A DNA stretch of 64,000 nt from Tetrapyrgos nigripes (GCA_013368315.1 JAACJM010000013.1:62001-126000); one strand, 5' to 3'; counted from the stretch's first letter, positions 1-11,416 are shown. The notes: generated by a model from the sequence alone, not told the origin. A program made the numbers and translations.

Positions 1-494
1 TTGTAATCTTTAGCCTTTTCGTCCTTCCGCGAAAAGTCGGGACGTAATATCGTAGGTCCAAGGGAAGGGTCAACACCCTTCAGAGCAAGCTCTTCAAAGT
101 CTATACGATCCACAAGAGCTTCTCCTCCTCGAAACACTCTCAGCTGAATACCAAATACCGATGAGATTTACCGTAAAAGGCGAATCAAAAATGGAAATGT
201 AAATACCTTCCAACTACCCTCGGGCGCATTTCCAAAACCAGACCATGTCTGAGCTGCCTTGGTTTGTGCGAATGTTACCCAATATCTGGGATTCAAACGC
301 GACAAGTTGTCGTTTTGCTTCTCTTGTTCTGCTTTTCGATGGGGTAGATGGACTTGAAAGTGGTAATATGTGAGGACTTTGGGCGGGGTTTTTTGACTGG
401 CGAGAGTATTTGAGGTCGATTGACGTCCTCCTACGTGGGTAATTGGCAGAGAGATTATACGCTGCACTGAGCGCAAAGGGGTCGTAACGAACAT
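1..494 (-). CDS. Partial hypothetical protein, possible mitochondrial import signal
   Basis: A minus-strand gene runs off the left edge. Exon 1 is 494-207 and exon 2 is 143-1, separated by a 63 bp GT-AG intron. Joining them keeps the frame: residues SWK lead into LRVFRGGEALVD. The N-terminus is rich in Arg and Ser, with almost no acidic residues in the first 20 (MFVTTPLRSVQRIISLPI), as expected of a mitochondrial presequence. The rest is basic and aromatic (LTYYHFQVHLPHRK; NPRYWVTFAQT). A small mitochondrial or ribosomal protein is possible, but I do not recognise the family. It is divergent from eIF3i, whose start lies 136 bp away, so the two probably share a promoter. The C-terminus is outside the window. 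Confidence 0.6.
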
Positions 495-630
495 TCAGGA
501 AAGAGCGTTGTCGTCGAAAAGGAAGAGAAGGAAACCGTCGTGAACGTTGGACGCGTCGACTTCGGCACAAATTGCAGCACGTGGGTTTCGGTACCTAAAA
601 AACTTTCCTTTCCTCCACCTCCACTAAAAG

Positions 631-2027
631 ATGGTAGGATTTATGTCTCGAGACTATCCTTTTCAGCTCTGATACCGCCTTTTTTTTATAGAGACCTATC
701 TTATTACAAGGTTATCCTCAAATATACTCTGTCAATTTCAAGCAGGAAATGACCAAAATCCTCATGAACAGGTCACGAACGATCTTTGACTCAGATCAAG
801 TTCAACAGAGATGGAGACCTCTTATTCTCATGTTCAAAAGACCATGTCATCAATGTCTGGTACACCCATAATGGAGAACGACTAGGAACGTATGACGGTA
901 ACAATGGGACAGTTTGGACGGTAGATGTCGACTGTAAGTTCTGGATCCACTTTTTCCCTCGCAAACCGCCTCATTATGCTTGGGTTATCTAGCAGAGTCT
1001 CTGTTCATGGTCTCAGGAGCTGCTGACAACACTTTGCGGCTATGGAACGTCGCAACAGGAAAATGCTTATACACATGGGAATTCCCTACTGCTGTCAAGC
1101 GAGTAGCCTTCAGCGAGGACGACAATCAAGTAGTGTGTATTACGGAACAGCGTATGGGTCACCAATGTGCAATCCGTGTTTTCAATATCAATCGGAGTGG
1201 GGACGGTACCAAACGTATGTTTGTGCACTCTTTTCTTCGCATTTTTCACTGATATCTCGAAAAACAGAGTCAAAAGAACCCGCACATATGTTCAACCCTA
1301 TTGGATCAAAAGCAACTGTTTGTGCCTTCACAGCTCAACCGAATATTATCATTACCGGACACGAATCGGGCAAAGTTTCGCTTTTCAACGTTAAAACTGG
1401 AGAGGAAATCAACAACAACGAGCGAGCACACAGTGAAGTTGTTACTGACCTGCAGCTAAGCCCTGACAAGACCTACTGTATCACAAGTAGCAAGGACAAG
1501 TCTGCCCGAGTGAGTCGACTTGTCTCGGTCCCGAGGCCACTAATTCAAATTTTGGCAGATACACGATACGAAGACGCTCATGGTCATTAAAACCTTCACC
1601 ACCGAAACCCCTCTCAACAGTGCTGCCCTTGCTCCGAATAGGCCCTATGTGAGGTTTCTGTCGGTTTCTCTCCGAGACTGGTTCTGACGAAGGACGTTTA
1701 GGTCCTCCTTGGAGGTGGTCAAGAGGCGATGCAAGTCACGACGACTTCCCTCAGGCAGGGTAAATTCGAGACTCGTTTCTGGCATAAAGTTTTTGAGGAG
1801 GAGGTTGGACGAGTCAAGGGTCATTTCGGTCCTATCAACACGTTGGTCTTCTCTCTTGGTCCCTTCACCAAATTTGTCCGCTGACGCTGAAATTTAATAG
1901 AATTGCTGTGCATCCAAAAGGAACCTATTACGCATCTGGGGGAGAGGACGGTTTTGTCCGTGTACATCATTTCGACGAGTCGTACTTTAAGACAGAGTTG
2001 TATGGTGATCTTCAGATAGAGGACTGA
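631..2027 (+). CDS. TIF34: Eukaryotic translation initiation factor 3 subunit I
   Basis: This is the WD40 beta-propeller subunit of eIF3, which helps recruit mRNA and the 43S pre-initiation complex in the cytoplasm. Reconstructed exons are 631-633, 692-710, 772-933, 993-1214, 1268-1509, 1559-1648, 1702-1841 and 1901-2027. They total 1005 nt, giving 334 residues, close to human (325) and yeast (347). The start reads [17 protein letters not shown], which matches the family. The first exon is only the ATG and the second is 19 nt. WD-type blocks include [44 protein letters not shown] and the C-terminal [17 protein letters not shown]. Family assignment is secure; the micro-exons are inferred from frame and homology. 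Confidence 0.93.
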
Positions 2028-2496
2028 TGTGTGTATGTATATGTACTGTAATCTCATCCATCTTGCCTTCCCTATTCCCGGACCCCAGCCCAGGTAATAG
2101 ACTTCTCCCTAGGTCGACTCTGGCCTTCACTTACTACATAAGAACCTTGAGCCGCGGCAGACCGCTTGAACATTGTTCCCTCTAACTTGCCCAGAGGCGG
2201 CCGTGTTGCGGCAGATTGTTCCCGACTGCCGACACTCAAAGATCCAACAGACTGGTAACAGACCCAATAAAGTGGTATTCAGCTCGTCATTGCGCTGTCT
2301 CTCCAGAAAACGCTCCTTAACGCTCCTCTGCATCCTTCTCTTCATCCCCCCTCCCTCAATCTTCTTTTGAAACATGATTTAGGAACTCCAGGAACCCTAG
2401 GAACCCTCACTCGGCGCTCTTGGCACGCGCTTCGGTGAGATTATATAAAGCAGCTGGTCGTATCGGACATTCCTCCTCCTTCCTTTCACCCCTCCC
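2028..2496. promoter_or_regulatory. Intergenic region with TATA element for the CDF transporter
   Basis: This stretch carries the eIF3i 3' region and the promoter of the metal transporter. A TATA-like element, TTATATAAAG, lies at 2451-2460, about 40 bp before the transporter ATG. Short reading frames here have no recognisable features and are probably chance. Confidence 0.4.
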
Positions 2497-4496
2497 ATGT
2501 CAAAAAATATCTCACCCCAAGCTCCCTCTTCTTCCCCTGCGTCACCAGTGACACCCTCATATTCACCTACCGTGGATCTCGAAATGTCCATTCCTACCAT
2601 CACCAGCGACGTTGATGATCCGTACTCTTTACGATCCAAAATACAAGACGCGAATCAGATTGCTGAACTACGCAAAAGAGGCAGTAACAAGAACAAACGC
2701 CATGTAGGAAAGTTTTATGAACAGCAGAATGAAAAGATAGAGCTTTTGCTCAAGGTACGAGATTGTACCTCGGAAGTCTGTTTCTCCATGACAGGCACTG
2801 ATGTATATACCATAGTCAATTGAGTCTCATGCACAAGAAGGCCAAGACGAAACTCAGGAGAATTCCCTCAAGGTCTGTCAATACTTTAAACTATCTTTCC
2901 TTGACATGCTAAACTTCTTTTGTCTAGGTCAAAATTGCAATCAGAGCTTCCTTCATTGCGAATTGCATCCTAGCTGTTCTCCAGCTTTATGCTGCTATAT
3001 CCTCATTATCCCTTTCATTCTTCGCCAGTGAGCAACACGTCTTTCCTTGTCTATCTAACTCGATTGATTTCTTACCAAACACTCAGCTGCTGCCGACTCG
3101 GTCTTCGACCCGGGAGCCAACTGGCTTCTTAACTACCTTCACAAAAATTCAAGGAAGCTGGATCAACACAAGTACCCCGTTGTGAGTCTTTCTATCATCG
3201 CCCTCACCTTACACAAAGGTTGAGAATCCCTCTAGGGCGGTGCTAGGTTAACCACGATTGGGAATATCGTGTATGCCTTTGCGATGCTCACTGTTAGCAT
3301 TATTCTCGTCGTACGTCGCTGAGCTCCTGCTGTTCTCTCGTATCTCTTCTCAAAGACAACCGTTTAGGCATTCTCCATTCAAGGACTCGTGTCTCATGAG
3401 GGTGGAGATACATTGGAGTTCCATATTCCTTCTGTTGTCGCAGTCGGTGTCGCGCTCGGTATGTTTCTGAAAAACACACTTCTCCTCGTTTTTCTCTGAT
3501 TTATATTCGCCAGTGACCAAATTTCTACTATTCCTTTACTGCTTCTCAATCCGGAACGCGAGTTCTCAAGTCCAAGTTTTGTGGGAGGACCATCGGAACG
3601 ATTTGTTCATCAAGTAAGTAGTGATTCCTTCTCTCCCTGAAACACACCTCTCACCGTCTCGAACACTTACCTACTTCTCTCCTACTATAGCGGTTTCGGT
3701 ATCTTAACCAGCAGTGCAGGTGCAAAACTACGATGGTGGATTGACCCAATGGGAGCCATTCTCATTTCTCTGATGATCATCTACTCTTGGACGTTGACAT
3801 CTATTGGTTCGTACGCTCATTTCATTTCGAGTCTATCATCCTCGTCGATATTCAGTCATGCAGCCTCTTTACTGACACCTCCCTCCACCCCCAAAAACAG
3901 AACAATTCCAACTTCTCGCAGGCAAAGCTGCACCCGTCGAGTTCAATCAACTTGTGATATACAAGGCCCTCACCTTTAGTGAGGAAATCACTCAGATTGA
4001 TTCTTGTAAAGCGTATCATAGTGGAGAGAAGTATATTGTGGAAGTGGATGTGCGTACTTGTCCTTGTCTTTCTATTATTCGTGGCTGATGTTCTTCGGGT
4101 ACTGAAATTGTCTCTGTCTTGCCTCCTCTTTATCCAGATCGTGATGCCAGCTGATACGCCGTACGTATCCTACCTTCTGTTTCCACCAAAGTCGCTCTCT
4201 GACATGGCTACGCCCACCTTTTTTTGACCAAACGCATTCGTTCCATTCTTCTTAGGTTATGGAAGACGCATGATATCAGTCAAGATTTACAAGATCAGCT
4301 CGAGACTCTACCGATGGTAGAGAGAGCGTTTGTTCAGTGAGTACCGTGTTGCACCTTGCCTTGCCGCTATGAGAAAGGAACGCGGCTGACTTGTTCATTT
4401 AACAATCACCTTCCCTTACCCTTTTCCTCCTCTTCTTTTCTCTGCAGCGTCGACCACGAGGTTTCACATAAACCCGAGCACAGAAAAGTCATTTAA
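2497..4496 (+). CDS. CDF-family divalent cation (probably manganese) transporter
   Basis: A membrane metal/proton antiporter of the cation diffusion facilitator family. The gene has about ten exons with GT-AG introns. The order is a disordered Ser/Pro-rich N-terminus, transmembrane helix VKIAIRASFIANCIL, then AADSVFDPGANWLLNYL. That helix carries a D-S-V-F-D (DxxxD) motif of the Mn-CDF subgroup. It is followed by KYPVGGARLTTIGNIVYAF, a second metal-site segment EDHRNDLFINGFGIL, then WWIDPMGAILISL. The C-terminal cytoplasmic domain contains YIVEVDIVMPADTP, AHDI-like KTHDISQDLQ and VERAFVHVDHEVSHKPEHR. This resembles plant MTP8-11 and their fungal relatives. The substrate is inferred from the DxxxD motif; zinc or iron transport cannot be excluded. 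The start is the first ATG in frame with the conserved region, 40 bp after a TATA element. Confidence 0.88.
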
Positions 4497-5111
4497 GACA
4501 CGAATATATGTTGATAAAATGGGATGAACATTTACTAAAGGAGAGAGGTTCTCGGAGGATTAGAGATTGTTGGACATTGATGATACTACTGACTACTACT
4601 ACTTGCTCGGCATCTCATTCCATTGGCCACGACGACTGCTTATGAACTTTATTACCATTACTTATTTGTGTTACAAGAATCCTATAGAATTCCTAGTAAT
4701 TTTTGACGAGTTGTCCACGAATGCCAATGATAGCTGTATCATTGAACTCCCCCTATCTGAGATGTATTGTCAGTCGAAGTTCTCGATCGTCCAATTCATC
4801 ATGGGCAAGGACAACTTTGCTAAGCAAGCAAGCTATGCGGCACACTGAAGCTCTTTGTGATACTAGTTGGGTATGTACATCATGTCACTCTCAGTGTCGA
4901 CAAGAATACCTTGCAAAAGTTTCTGCAGCGATTGCACGTCACAAAGTATACTGGTATTATGTATGGTAGTACATCGACAGCAAATATAGCAAACAATAGC
5001 TAGTATGTTATGGATACAATCTGTTAGAGTATATAGAAAAAAAATTAAGGACAGTGGTATTGCGTCAGATGCGAATAGCAATCTAAGTAATCAAGGCATG
5101 AGAGAATGTGT
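4497..5111. other. Intergenic, no feature recognised
   Basis: AT-richer DNA between the convergent CDF transporter and the secreted repeat protein. It should hold both 3' untranslated regions. Short open frames here show no motif, membrane pattern or conserved composition, and I see no RNA gene. Confidence 0.4.
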
Positions 5112-6164
5112 TTAGTTGGCAAAAGGGCTGAGAGCTGCAGTCAAGCCATTAAGCTCAGAAGCGGCGGGAGCAGGAATAGCACCAGTGACGATGTTGGAGA
5201 GGTCACCAGTGTTGGGGAGGTTGAGAGTCGAAAGGGTATTGTCAACGGCAGACGTATCAACTGGGGCAGCACCGACAGCTGGTACATTCACTGCACGAAC
5301 TGAGAGATTAGGAAGAGTGACAGGGAGGGCACCGACACTAGGGATGCTGGGAACCTTAACAGGAAGGTTACAGCCAGGTGCGCATGGGAGGTGGTCACAG
5401 CAGACGTATGTTGGAGCCGAGGGGGGAAGTGGACGAACGGGGAGGGGGAGAACGGGCTGGGGGGGGGGGGGGGGCCAGTGTGCCATGGAAGGAGCGTTGT
5501 TGACCATGGAAGTGTCAACGGGGAGGGAACCGACGCTGGGCATGCTGGGAACTTGGACAGGCAAATTTCCGGCTAAGTTCTGTGCCATGGAAGGAGCGTT
5601 GTTGACCATGGAAGTGTCAACGGGGAGGGAACCGACACTGGGCATGCTGGGAACTTGGACAGGCAAATTGCCGGCCAAGTTCTGTGCCATGGAAGGAGCG
5701 TTGTTGACCATGGAAGTGTCAACGGGGAGGGAACCGACACTGGGCATGCTGGGAACTTGGACAGGCAAATTTCCGGCCAAGTTCTGTACCATGGAAGGAG
5801 CGTTGTCGACCGCAGACGTATCGACGGGGAGAGCACCCGCAGAAGGTACGTTCATGGCACGAACGGGAAGGCTAGGGAAAGCGACAGGGAGAGCACCGGC
5901 GCTGGGTAAACTGGGGATGTTGGCAGGCAGGTTGCCGGCCATGTTTTGCACCATGGAAGGAGCGTTGTTGACCATGGAGGTATCGATTGGGAGAGCACCG
6001 ACGCTGGGCATGCTGGGCACGCTGGGGACATTAACAGGCAGACTACCAAGCGAATTGGGTACCATCTTCGAGACACTGTCAACATCGACCTGAGGAGTGG
6101 GAAGGGCCAGGGTGCAGGCAGCGAGAACGAAGGAGATGAGAGCGGATTTGTTGAAGGAAGGCAT
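5112..6164 (-). CDS. Secreted protein with 34-residue tandem repeats
   Basis: A single-exon frame of 350 residues with an N-terminal signal peptide (MPSFNKSAL...CTLALP). The mature part is Pro/Val/Asn-rich. The 34-residue repeat begins MAQNLAGNLPVQVPSMPSVG and ends SLPVDTSMVNNAPS. Three DNA units are exactly 102 bp, starting near 5482, 5584 and 5686, with more diverged units on either side. A proline run followed by a short cysteine-rich segment (CCDHLPCAPGC) interrupts the array next to a 16-G tract. The enzyme type, if any, is unknown; a structural or wall-associated role is inference. It is a paralogue of the gene at 35580-36158, with the same signal peptide. A TATA-like ATATAAAT lies about 90 bp upstream on the coding strand. 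Confidence 0.72.
   Translation of the reverse strand: MPSFNKSALISFVLAACTLALPTPQVDVDSVSKMVPNSLGSLPVNVPSVPSMPSVGALPIDTSMVNNAPSMVQNMAGNLPANIPSLPSAGALPVAFPSLPVRAMNVPSAGALPVDTSAVDNAPSMVQNLAGNLPVQVPSMPSVGSLPVDTSMVNNAPSMAQNLAGNLPVQVPSMPSVGSLPVDTSMVNNAPSMAQNLAGNLPVQVPSMPSVGSLPVDTSMVNNAPSMAHWPPPPPQPVLPLPVRPLPPSAPTYVCCDHLPCAPGCNLPVKVPSIPSVGALPVTLPNLSVRAVNVPAVGAAPVDTSAVDNTLSTLNLPNTGDLSNIVTGAIPAPAASELNGLTAALSPFAN
5459..5474. repeat. 16-base G homopolymer within coding sequence
   Basis: Sixteen consecutive G on the plus strand, read as poly-C in the minus-strand secreted repeat gene. The frame stays open on both sides. A one-base slip would shift everything after it, so the length here also tests assembly quality. 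Confidence 0.9.
5482..5890 (-). repeat. 102-bp coding tandem repeat
   Basis: Near-identical units start at 5482, 5584, 5686 and 5788. The first three intervals are exactly 102 bp, or 34 codons, and the next unit toward the start codon lies 162 bp on, at 5950. Unit length is a multiple of three, so copy-number change would keep the secreted protein in frame. Confidence 0.88.
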
Positions 6165-6586
6165 TATGCTCGAGTAAAGAGAGTAATTAGAGGTGGGAGT
6201 AGATTAGATGCTCGAAGATTGGATGGAGAAACAAAGGAAGTGGCTTCAGTATTTATATGCATCGAGGATTCGCTGTAATACTCTTTCGGAACATCCTCAG
6301 ACGAATGGCAAGTTGATGAAACAGTTGCAGAGGCTCCACTTATTTCAGAGGTTGCATGGTATAGCTGCCATGAAATGTTCGGTAACCATGACGCTAGTGA
6401 GCACTGAGACGCAGGAGACTGAGACTCTTGAAGTTGTTCCAAAATTCTTCTGGTTTGAGAGGAGAGTGGCTGATTCCAGTATACATCGTGTAGGGACGAG
6501 AATGACAGTCCGTTTAGCCTGTTTCAGCTGTGTGCTGGGGAGCTGGTGGTAGTGATGACAAATTTACCAACCACTTGTGTCTGGCC
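6165..6586. promoter_or_regulatory. Divergent promoter region, secreted repeat gene and RNA triphosphatase
   Basis: The 422 bp between two divergent start codons. The side facing the secreted gene has a TATA-like element near 6251-6258. The side facing the triphosphatase may hold an additional 5' exon, because a pyrimidine-rich stretch ending in CAG occurs near 6522 and the frame stays open upstream of the chosen ATG to 6530. Confidence 0.35.
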
Positions 6587-7690
6587 ATGTCTTTACCTCC
6601 TCTATCTCTCTCCATCCTCGGCGTCGAACCTCTAGACGAATTCATCAAAGAAGTAGCAGACTTCATACACCACACAATCATGAAAAGACCACCCGAATAC
6701 CCAACAGGAAAAGTAGAAGTGGAAGCAAAAATCGGCGTGCTGAGAGAAAGAGGCGGGAATAATAGGTTGTTTTTACCCGTTCTTGTAGAGACTAGTATGT
6801 GTGTGGTGATTTCTTTGGGTGATTTCTTTGGAAGGAGCTCATTGATTTCTAGTACTTCGACCAGACGTGGAATGTCGGTTTGAATCAAATATGCAGCCTG
6901 TGGGTGTTTATCATGTTTCTCCGTCTACTTCCTTGCCTAAACTAGCTTCAAACAGCAACAACACAAACACTTCAATGGTCTCCTTAACAAACTCAAAATC
7001 ACGTCCTCCCAGCCCGGCTACGCGTCAAGTACACCACTAGAATACAGTCACCTCTACCTAGTAGATTCGTTCTACCCCTCAGAATCATCAGAGAGCAGAG
7101 ACCGTATCCGCGTCACTCGCGATGAAAAGACGGGCAATGTGATTGAAACGATGAAAAAGATACGGTTGGGTGATTTGAATGTTTATAGTCCACAACGAGG
7201 GGCGGATTGGAGGATTAGTGTTAATTTGGAAGTGCCAGGTGAGTTTTAGTTGTGGGGTTCATGTGGTTGTCTGTTTTGTTGTTTCATCTGACTGGAAATT
7301 CCTTCGTTGTACAGTTCAACATCCACTGGGATCAGCGATGCATACGCGAAGAAAAGACAGACTGAGCTACACGCATGAAGAATTCATTATCGACTTGACA
7401 CAGGTCACTTCGACTGCCGGTGGAAATGTGCGTATTATGTTGGCTTTAACCCCTCCCTGAGTCAACTATACAGAAAACTAACCCTCTTTCTTTCGTTTCT
7501 TCTCCTCCAGCACGAAGTTCTCCACGAACTCGAAGTCGAAATTGCTCGTCCCGAGCTGCTGCTAGCAACTGCAGCAAAACGAGGAGATCCCAACGCCTCG
7601 GAACATGAACGGAGTGCGTTTGACGAGTTAATACGAGCGTTTGTGAATAATGCGCGTATACTTGTGAGGAATAGCGAGCCTTCTGGGTAG
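6587..7690 (+). CDS. mRNA-capping polynucleotide 5'-triphosphatase (Cet1/Ctl1 type)
   Basis: Removes the gamma phosphate from nascent RNA polymerase II transcripts, the first step of cap synthesis in the nucleus. It belongs to the fungal metal-dependent triphosphate-tunnel family, unrelated to the metazoan enzyme. Exons 6587-6794, 6853-6899, 6956-7238, 7315-7427 and 7511-7690 sum to 831 nt, or 276 residues, in frame. The two glutamate-rich metal-binding strands are visible: KVEVEAKIGVL near residue 45 and HELEVEIARPELL near residue 220. The conserved segments NNRLFLPVLVETILRPDVE and HTRRKDRLSYTHEEF lie between them. The start is the first Met before the conserved block SILGVEPLDEFIKEVADF; a longer N-terminus from an upstream exon is possible. 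Confidence 0.88.
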
Positions 7691-8284
7691 TGTTGAGGTT
7701 TGGGGGTTGACAGTGCTGTAACGTTTGCGGATTTTTTTGTTCTAGTAGATTACGTATACTGTAGTTTGACCAATTAGAGCTTCACTTTATTGGGCTTAGC
7801 AAGTGGTCCTACACCAACCGCTACTAGTAGTACTAGTATTAGAAGATGTACGACAGCGGAACGAGCCTCGCCCAGCTAGATCAAAGACCACCTACCTGTC
7901 TTCCTATATAGAGAAAGACAGGCCAGGTCGACTCGGACTGAGCGGGCCAAATTGCTTCGAAAACTTTTTTTTGCGAGGATACTGAAAGGTGACAGTGTAG
8001 ATATATGAATCTCATGTGAGATTCAAGGCACTGTCACCTTGGTACATGTTGTACGGTGTATCGTGAAAGGTATCACTCGCATCTTCATTAGTGACTAGTC
8101 ACTCTGGACGTCAACCCGCCATGATCATTTTGCTTTTGCTGTTGACGAAGGGATGGTTAGAATATGATTGTGTCAAGCTTGACTCAATACACGAGATTGT
8201 CGAGTTTTGAGCAAGGAACTACCTTCTCTAGATTCTGGTCTAAATCAACCCCAGATTCCTGACAATAAAGATACAGCTCCTGTA
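7691..8284. other. Convergent intergenic region containing a strong palindrome
   Basis: Lies between the 3' ends of the triphosphatase (+) and the GCFC-like gene (-). Apart from the hairpin at 7986-8040 I see no gene. Short open frames here look like chance. Confidence 0.5.
7986..8040. repeat. 55-bp nested inverted repeat (hairpin)
   Basis: Outer arms AAGGTGACAGTG (7986-7997) and CACTGTCACCTT (8029-8040) are perfectly complementary over 12 bp. Inside, TGAATCTCA at 8006-8014 and TGAGATTCA at 8017-8025 form a second perfect 9 bp stem around a 2 nt loop. It could be a tiny MITE or fold in either convergent 3' UTR. Confidence 0.8.
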
Positions 8285-11189
8285 CTACCGCGTCATCAAC
8301 CGAGATTTGATACTCGGAGGCAGCAATTCCTTTGGTAACATCGCTGAAACCTGCCATACCATACATTAGTCAATCCCAGCCACGACACAAACAAAACAGC
8401 ACTCACATTCTCAACAACATCCTTCCCTCCAACCTCCCATCCCTCATCCGCAACCGGTACAATACACCTCTCAATGATCCTCGTCACCATTTGACCTACA
8501 CCAAATCTCTCTCCAGTAAACTTTCTCCATCTTAATAAATTAGAAAGCAATTTCACTTGTCGAATGAGAAAACGTTGTCTAGCAGGGACGGATTCGGGGT
8601 TGAAGGAAGGAGGACGGGAGAGGGAGAGGAGGGTCTGGACGGGCGTCTCAGTGGAGGATATGACTTTTTCGAAACAGGTGATGATGGATTTGTGGAGGAG
8701 CTGGTGACGTAGATGTCAGAGGCGCGAAAGAAATAACGGCTAAGAAAGACTATGTAACTCACCTGCATCTTGACATTCCCCTCTTGTATACTAGCCTCAA
8801 CCTCTTCCATCAGATCTATCGCGCGTCGGATGTGTTTATCAGAATACACATCCAATGCACCTCCTTCAATGACTTTTGCCAAACGAGGAAGTATAGCCGT
8901 TGTAATCATCGATGAGACGAGGTCACCATCTGGCCCGAGATCTCTTTCTGGATCTTCAGGGTCACCGGGACGAGAGTAATCGTATAGTCCTTGGTACCAT
9001 TTGAAGCTGTCTAGGCTTTTGGGGTCCTGTCAAGCGAAAAAGGGTTCTAAGAAACAAGACGAGGCGAGACAAGAAAAGGAAGACTTTTGCAACACACCTC
9101 GATACAATCCCACCCAAGACATTCCAATCTCGCCCAAAACTCCCAAACACTAACAACACCCAATCCACCCCAAGCACCAACATAACTATCCTCATACTTT
9201 TCTCTCCATACACTCCACTGTCCCTTTCCTGGATCCAAAAACTCTTTCGCTTTCACATCAGATAACACGTCTTCTCTCCTCGTAGCCACCGATGCCAGAG
9301 CATTACGATAAGAATTATCATCCGCAGGCGGGAGTTCTGAATCTGTCGAGTATCCTTCCTCTGCTTCTTGCTGTTTTGTTTGGTGCTGTAACCGAATTTG
9401 TCTCCTCGCATGACGCGCCGCTCGACGTCCTTGTCTCATAGTCGCCAGATCGGGTCTCGGTATCGTCCTCCCAAACTCATCCGTTTCCTCCATCTGGCTC
9501 GCTTGCTTATTCGTACCCTCCTCCTCCTCCTCTGGCAACCTCCCCAAAAAGCACTCCAAATCATCCTCATTATCCATCTTTCTCCTCTTCCTAATCATCT
9601 CAAACCTCTCTTGCAAAAGAGAAATATGCTCTTCCTCGAGTTTTTCCAACAATGGATACTTTTGATCAAGAAACTCTGCAACGCTTTCGACCCATTCGTG
9701 GAATGAACCGAACCAGGCGCGTTTTTCTTCGGCTTTGGATACGAGGAGACGCATTTCTTTTTCTCGTTCGTCGACTTGGTCGCGTTCGAGAGCGAGGGCG
9801 TTGAGGGCGGCGGTGTTGGATGTGTGGGAGGTGGTGAGCTGGGTGAGTTGGTGGGTTAGACGGGCGAGGGCTGGGCCCATGGTGGGGATGGTAGTTGCGG
9901 GTGGGACTAGAAAATAAATGAAAATAGAGAAAAAAAGGGAGGGGAAGGGAAAAAAGGTATTCAGCTACAGAATAGAGGCAAAGGGTATACTCTTACTGGG
10001 TGTAGGTTTGTAGACTTGTTTAACCTTCGCTGGAGATGACATTTCGGGGGTTTTATGACCTCCTCGACGAAGTTGTTCTTGTTCCCATTCTGCGGTTTCT
10101 TCGTCTTCTTCTTCACTGCGACATACAAGAACAATGAATGAGACATCCGGAAGACATAAGGTGTTAAGGCCACTCACGCATCGGCAATCATCTCCTTCAT
10201 TGCTTCTCTACGTTTGCTAGCTTCAACTTTGCGTGATTTTTTCCCGAGAGCGATACGTTCTTGTGCACTGGTATATTCGGCGAATTCTGAAACAAAATCT
10301 CAATACTGGTTAGAAGAAAGGACGTTTCGCGCACTCACCATCATCTCCTTCCCCAAGCTCATCCTCTTCCCTCACAAGCCTGCTCTCTGGATGAGGACCC
10401 TGATCTTCCAAACGCCTAGTGACCGAAAGAGAGATGTATTCTTCCGACGTTGCACCTGTTTTGCGTGATTGTTCACGTCTTTCTTTTGCCATTTTGATAG
10501 AGAACTCTGAAGGGATGACTGTTTCGGAGGTTTCTGGAAGAAGACATTAAGATGAAGTGAAGACTACAAAGAAAACGACTCAGCAACGTACCGAATACAT
10601 CAACACTTTGCATAGATACATCTCCCATATCCATGGCACTAACGTCCATGGAGCTGTCGGCGTCATAAGGATCTGTAGAGACGGGTATGGGAGCTCGAGA
10701 AGAGGGCGTGCTAGCTTTGAGTTCATTTATATGAGCTTGGGTGTAGGTAGGGCCTTTATTCGATGAGATAGTTGCTTGTTCGAGGTTTTCAGGAAGATTC
10801 CTGTAAAGATAGTCAGAGAATGCTTGTTAGATCTCTGAAAGAGTCACATACGCAGGATGCTGACCCAAAGTCAATTTCCGACTGAGTTTGGACTTTTTGA
10901 CTTGGAACACTTCTCCATTACTTCCCTAAGATACATACTTGAGCAATGGAAAGTAATATTTTAAACTGGCACCCACCTCTTCTTCATCTCCTCCAAAACT
11001 GAGTCTTGATTTGGACTTTGACTTTTTCGTCTTTTCTTTAAACTTTTTGACTGCACTTATAGGAGACTCTGCGCCAGTCTCTGTAGCCGACGTGCCTGCA
11101 ACTGAAGTAGCGTCTTCAGAGTCTGCATCTTCGTTGTCTGAGGAAGGTCTTGCTCGAGTAGGTTTTGAACGGACGCGTTTGTTGAACAT
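8285..11189 (-). CDS. GCFC/PAXBP1-like protein (GC-rich-sequence factor family)
   Basis: A nuclear protein of the GCFC family (human PAXBP1/GCFC2, plant ILP1), linked to splicing and lariat-spliceosome disassembly. About nine exons. The N-terminus starts MFNKRVRSKPTRARPSSDNE and is acidic and Ser-rich, followed by KLSRKLTLGQ, then SIKMAKERREQSRKTG and EAMKEMIAD. The central part is a coiled coil (LALERDQVDEREKEMRLL). The C-terminal GCFC region includes WREKYEDSYVGAWG, VWEFWARLECLGWDCIE, MITTAILPRLAKVIEGGALD and MVTRIIERCIVPVADEGWE. The last exon follows a GT-AG intron (about 8353-8410) and ends ...KSRLMTR at a TAG at 8285-8287. A second frame open to 8184 is not needed. It is divergent from the Rad60-like gene, with 227 bp between starts. 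Exact inner boundaries are approximate. Confidence 0.82.
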
Positions 11190-11416
11190 TGGGAGGTTAC
11201 GTCATCACGGTAGATCCATATTCGGAAATACAAAAAAAAAAAAAGAACAACAAAATTTTCTAGATGCTCATTATTGTGAACAGTTTCTTGACGGTCAACC
11301 TTTTTGATAAATTCCTGTGGCGAGGAGGAGTACTTGGGGACTCGAAATGACTGTGGCTCCGGAAATAGCCGGCCTGAACGACCTGGCCAAAAAAGCAATA
11401 AATTCCCACGTTTTCA

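Noticed and set aside
750..785. ATG at about 750 as the eIF3i start
   Set aside because: It leads out of the [10 protein letters not shown] frame. The two upstream mini-exons restore the conserved N-terminus instead.
5116..6093. Plus-strand 325-residue open frame across the secreted repeat gene
   Set aside because: It is the antisense of a repeat with biased composition. The minus strand has the signal peptide, the upstream TATA element and the paralogue.
8184..8366. Minus-strand frame as the C-terminus of the GCFC-like protein
   Set aside because: The GT-AG junction near 8353/8410 places the last exon in a different frame that ends at 8285.
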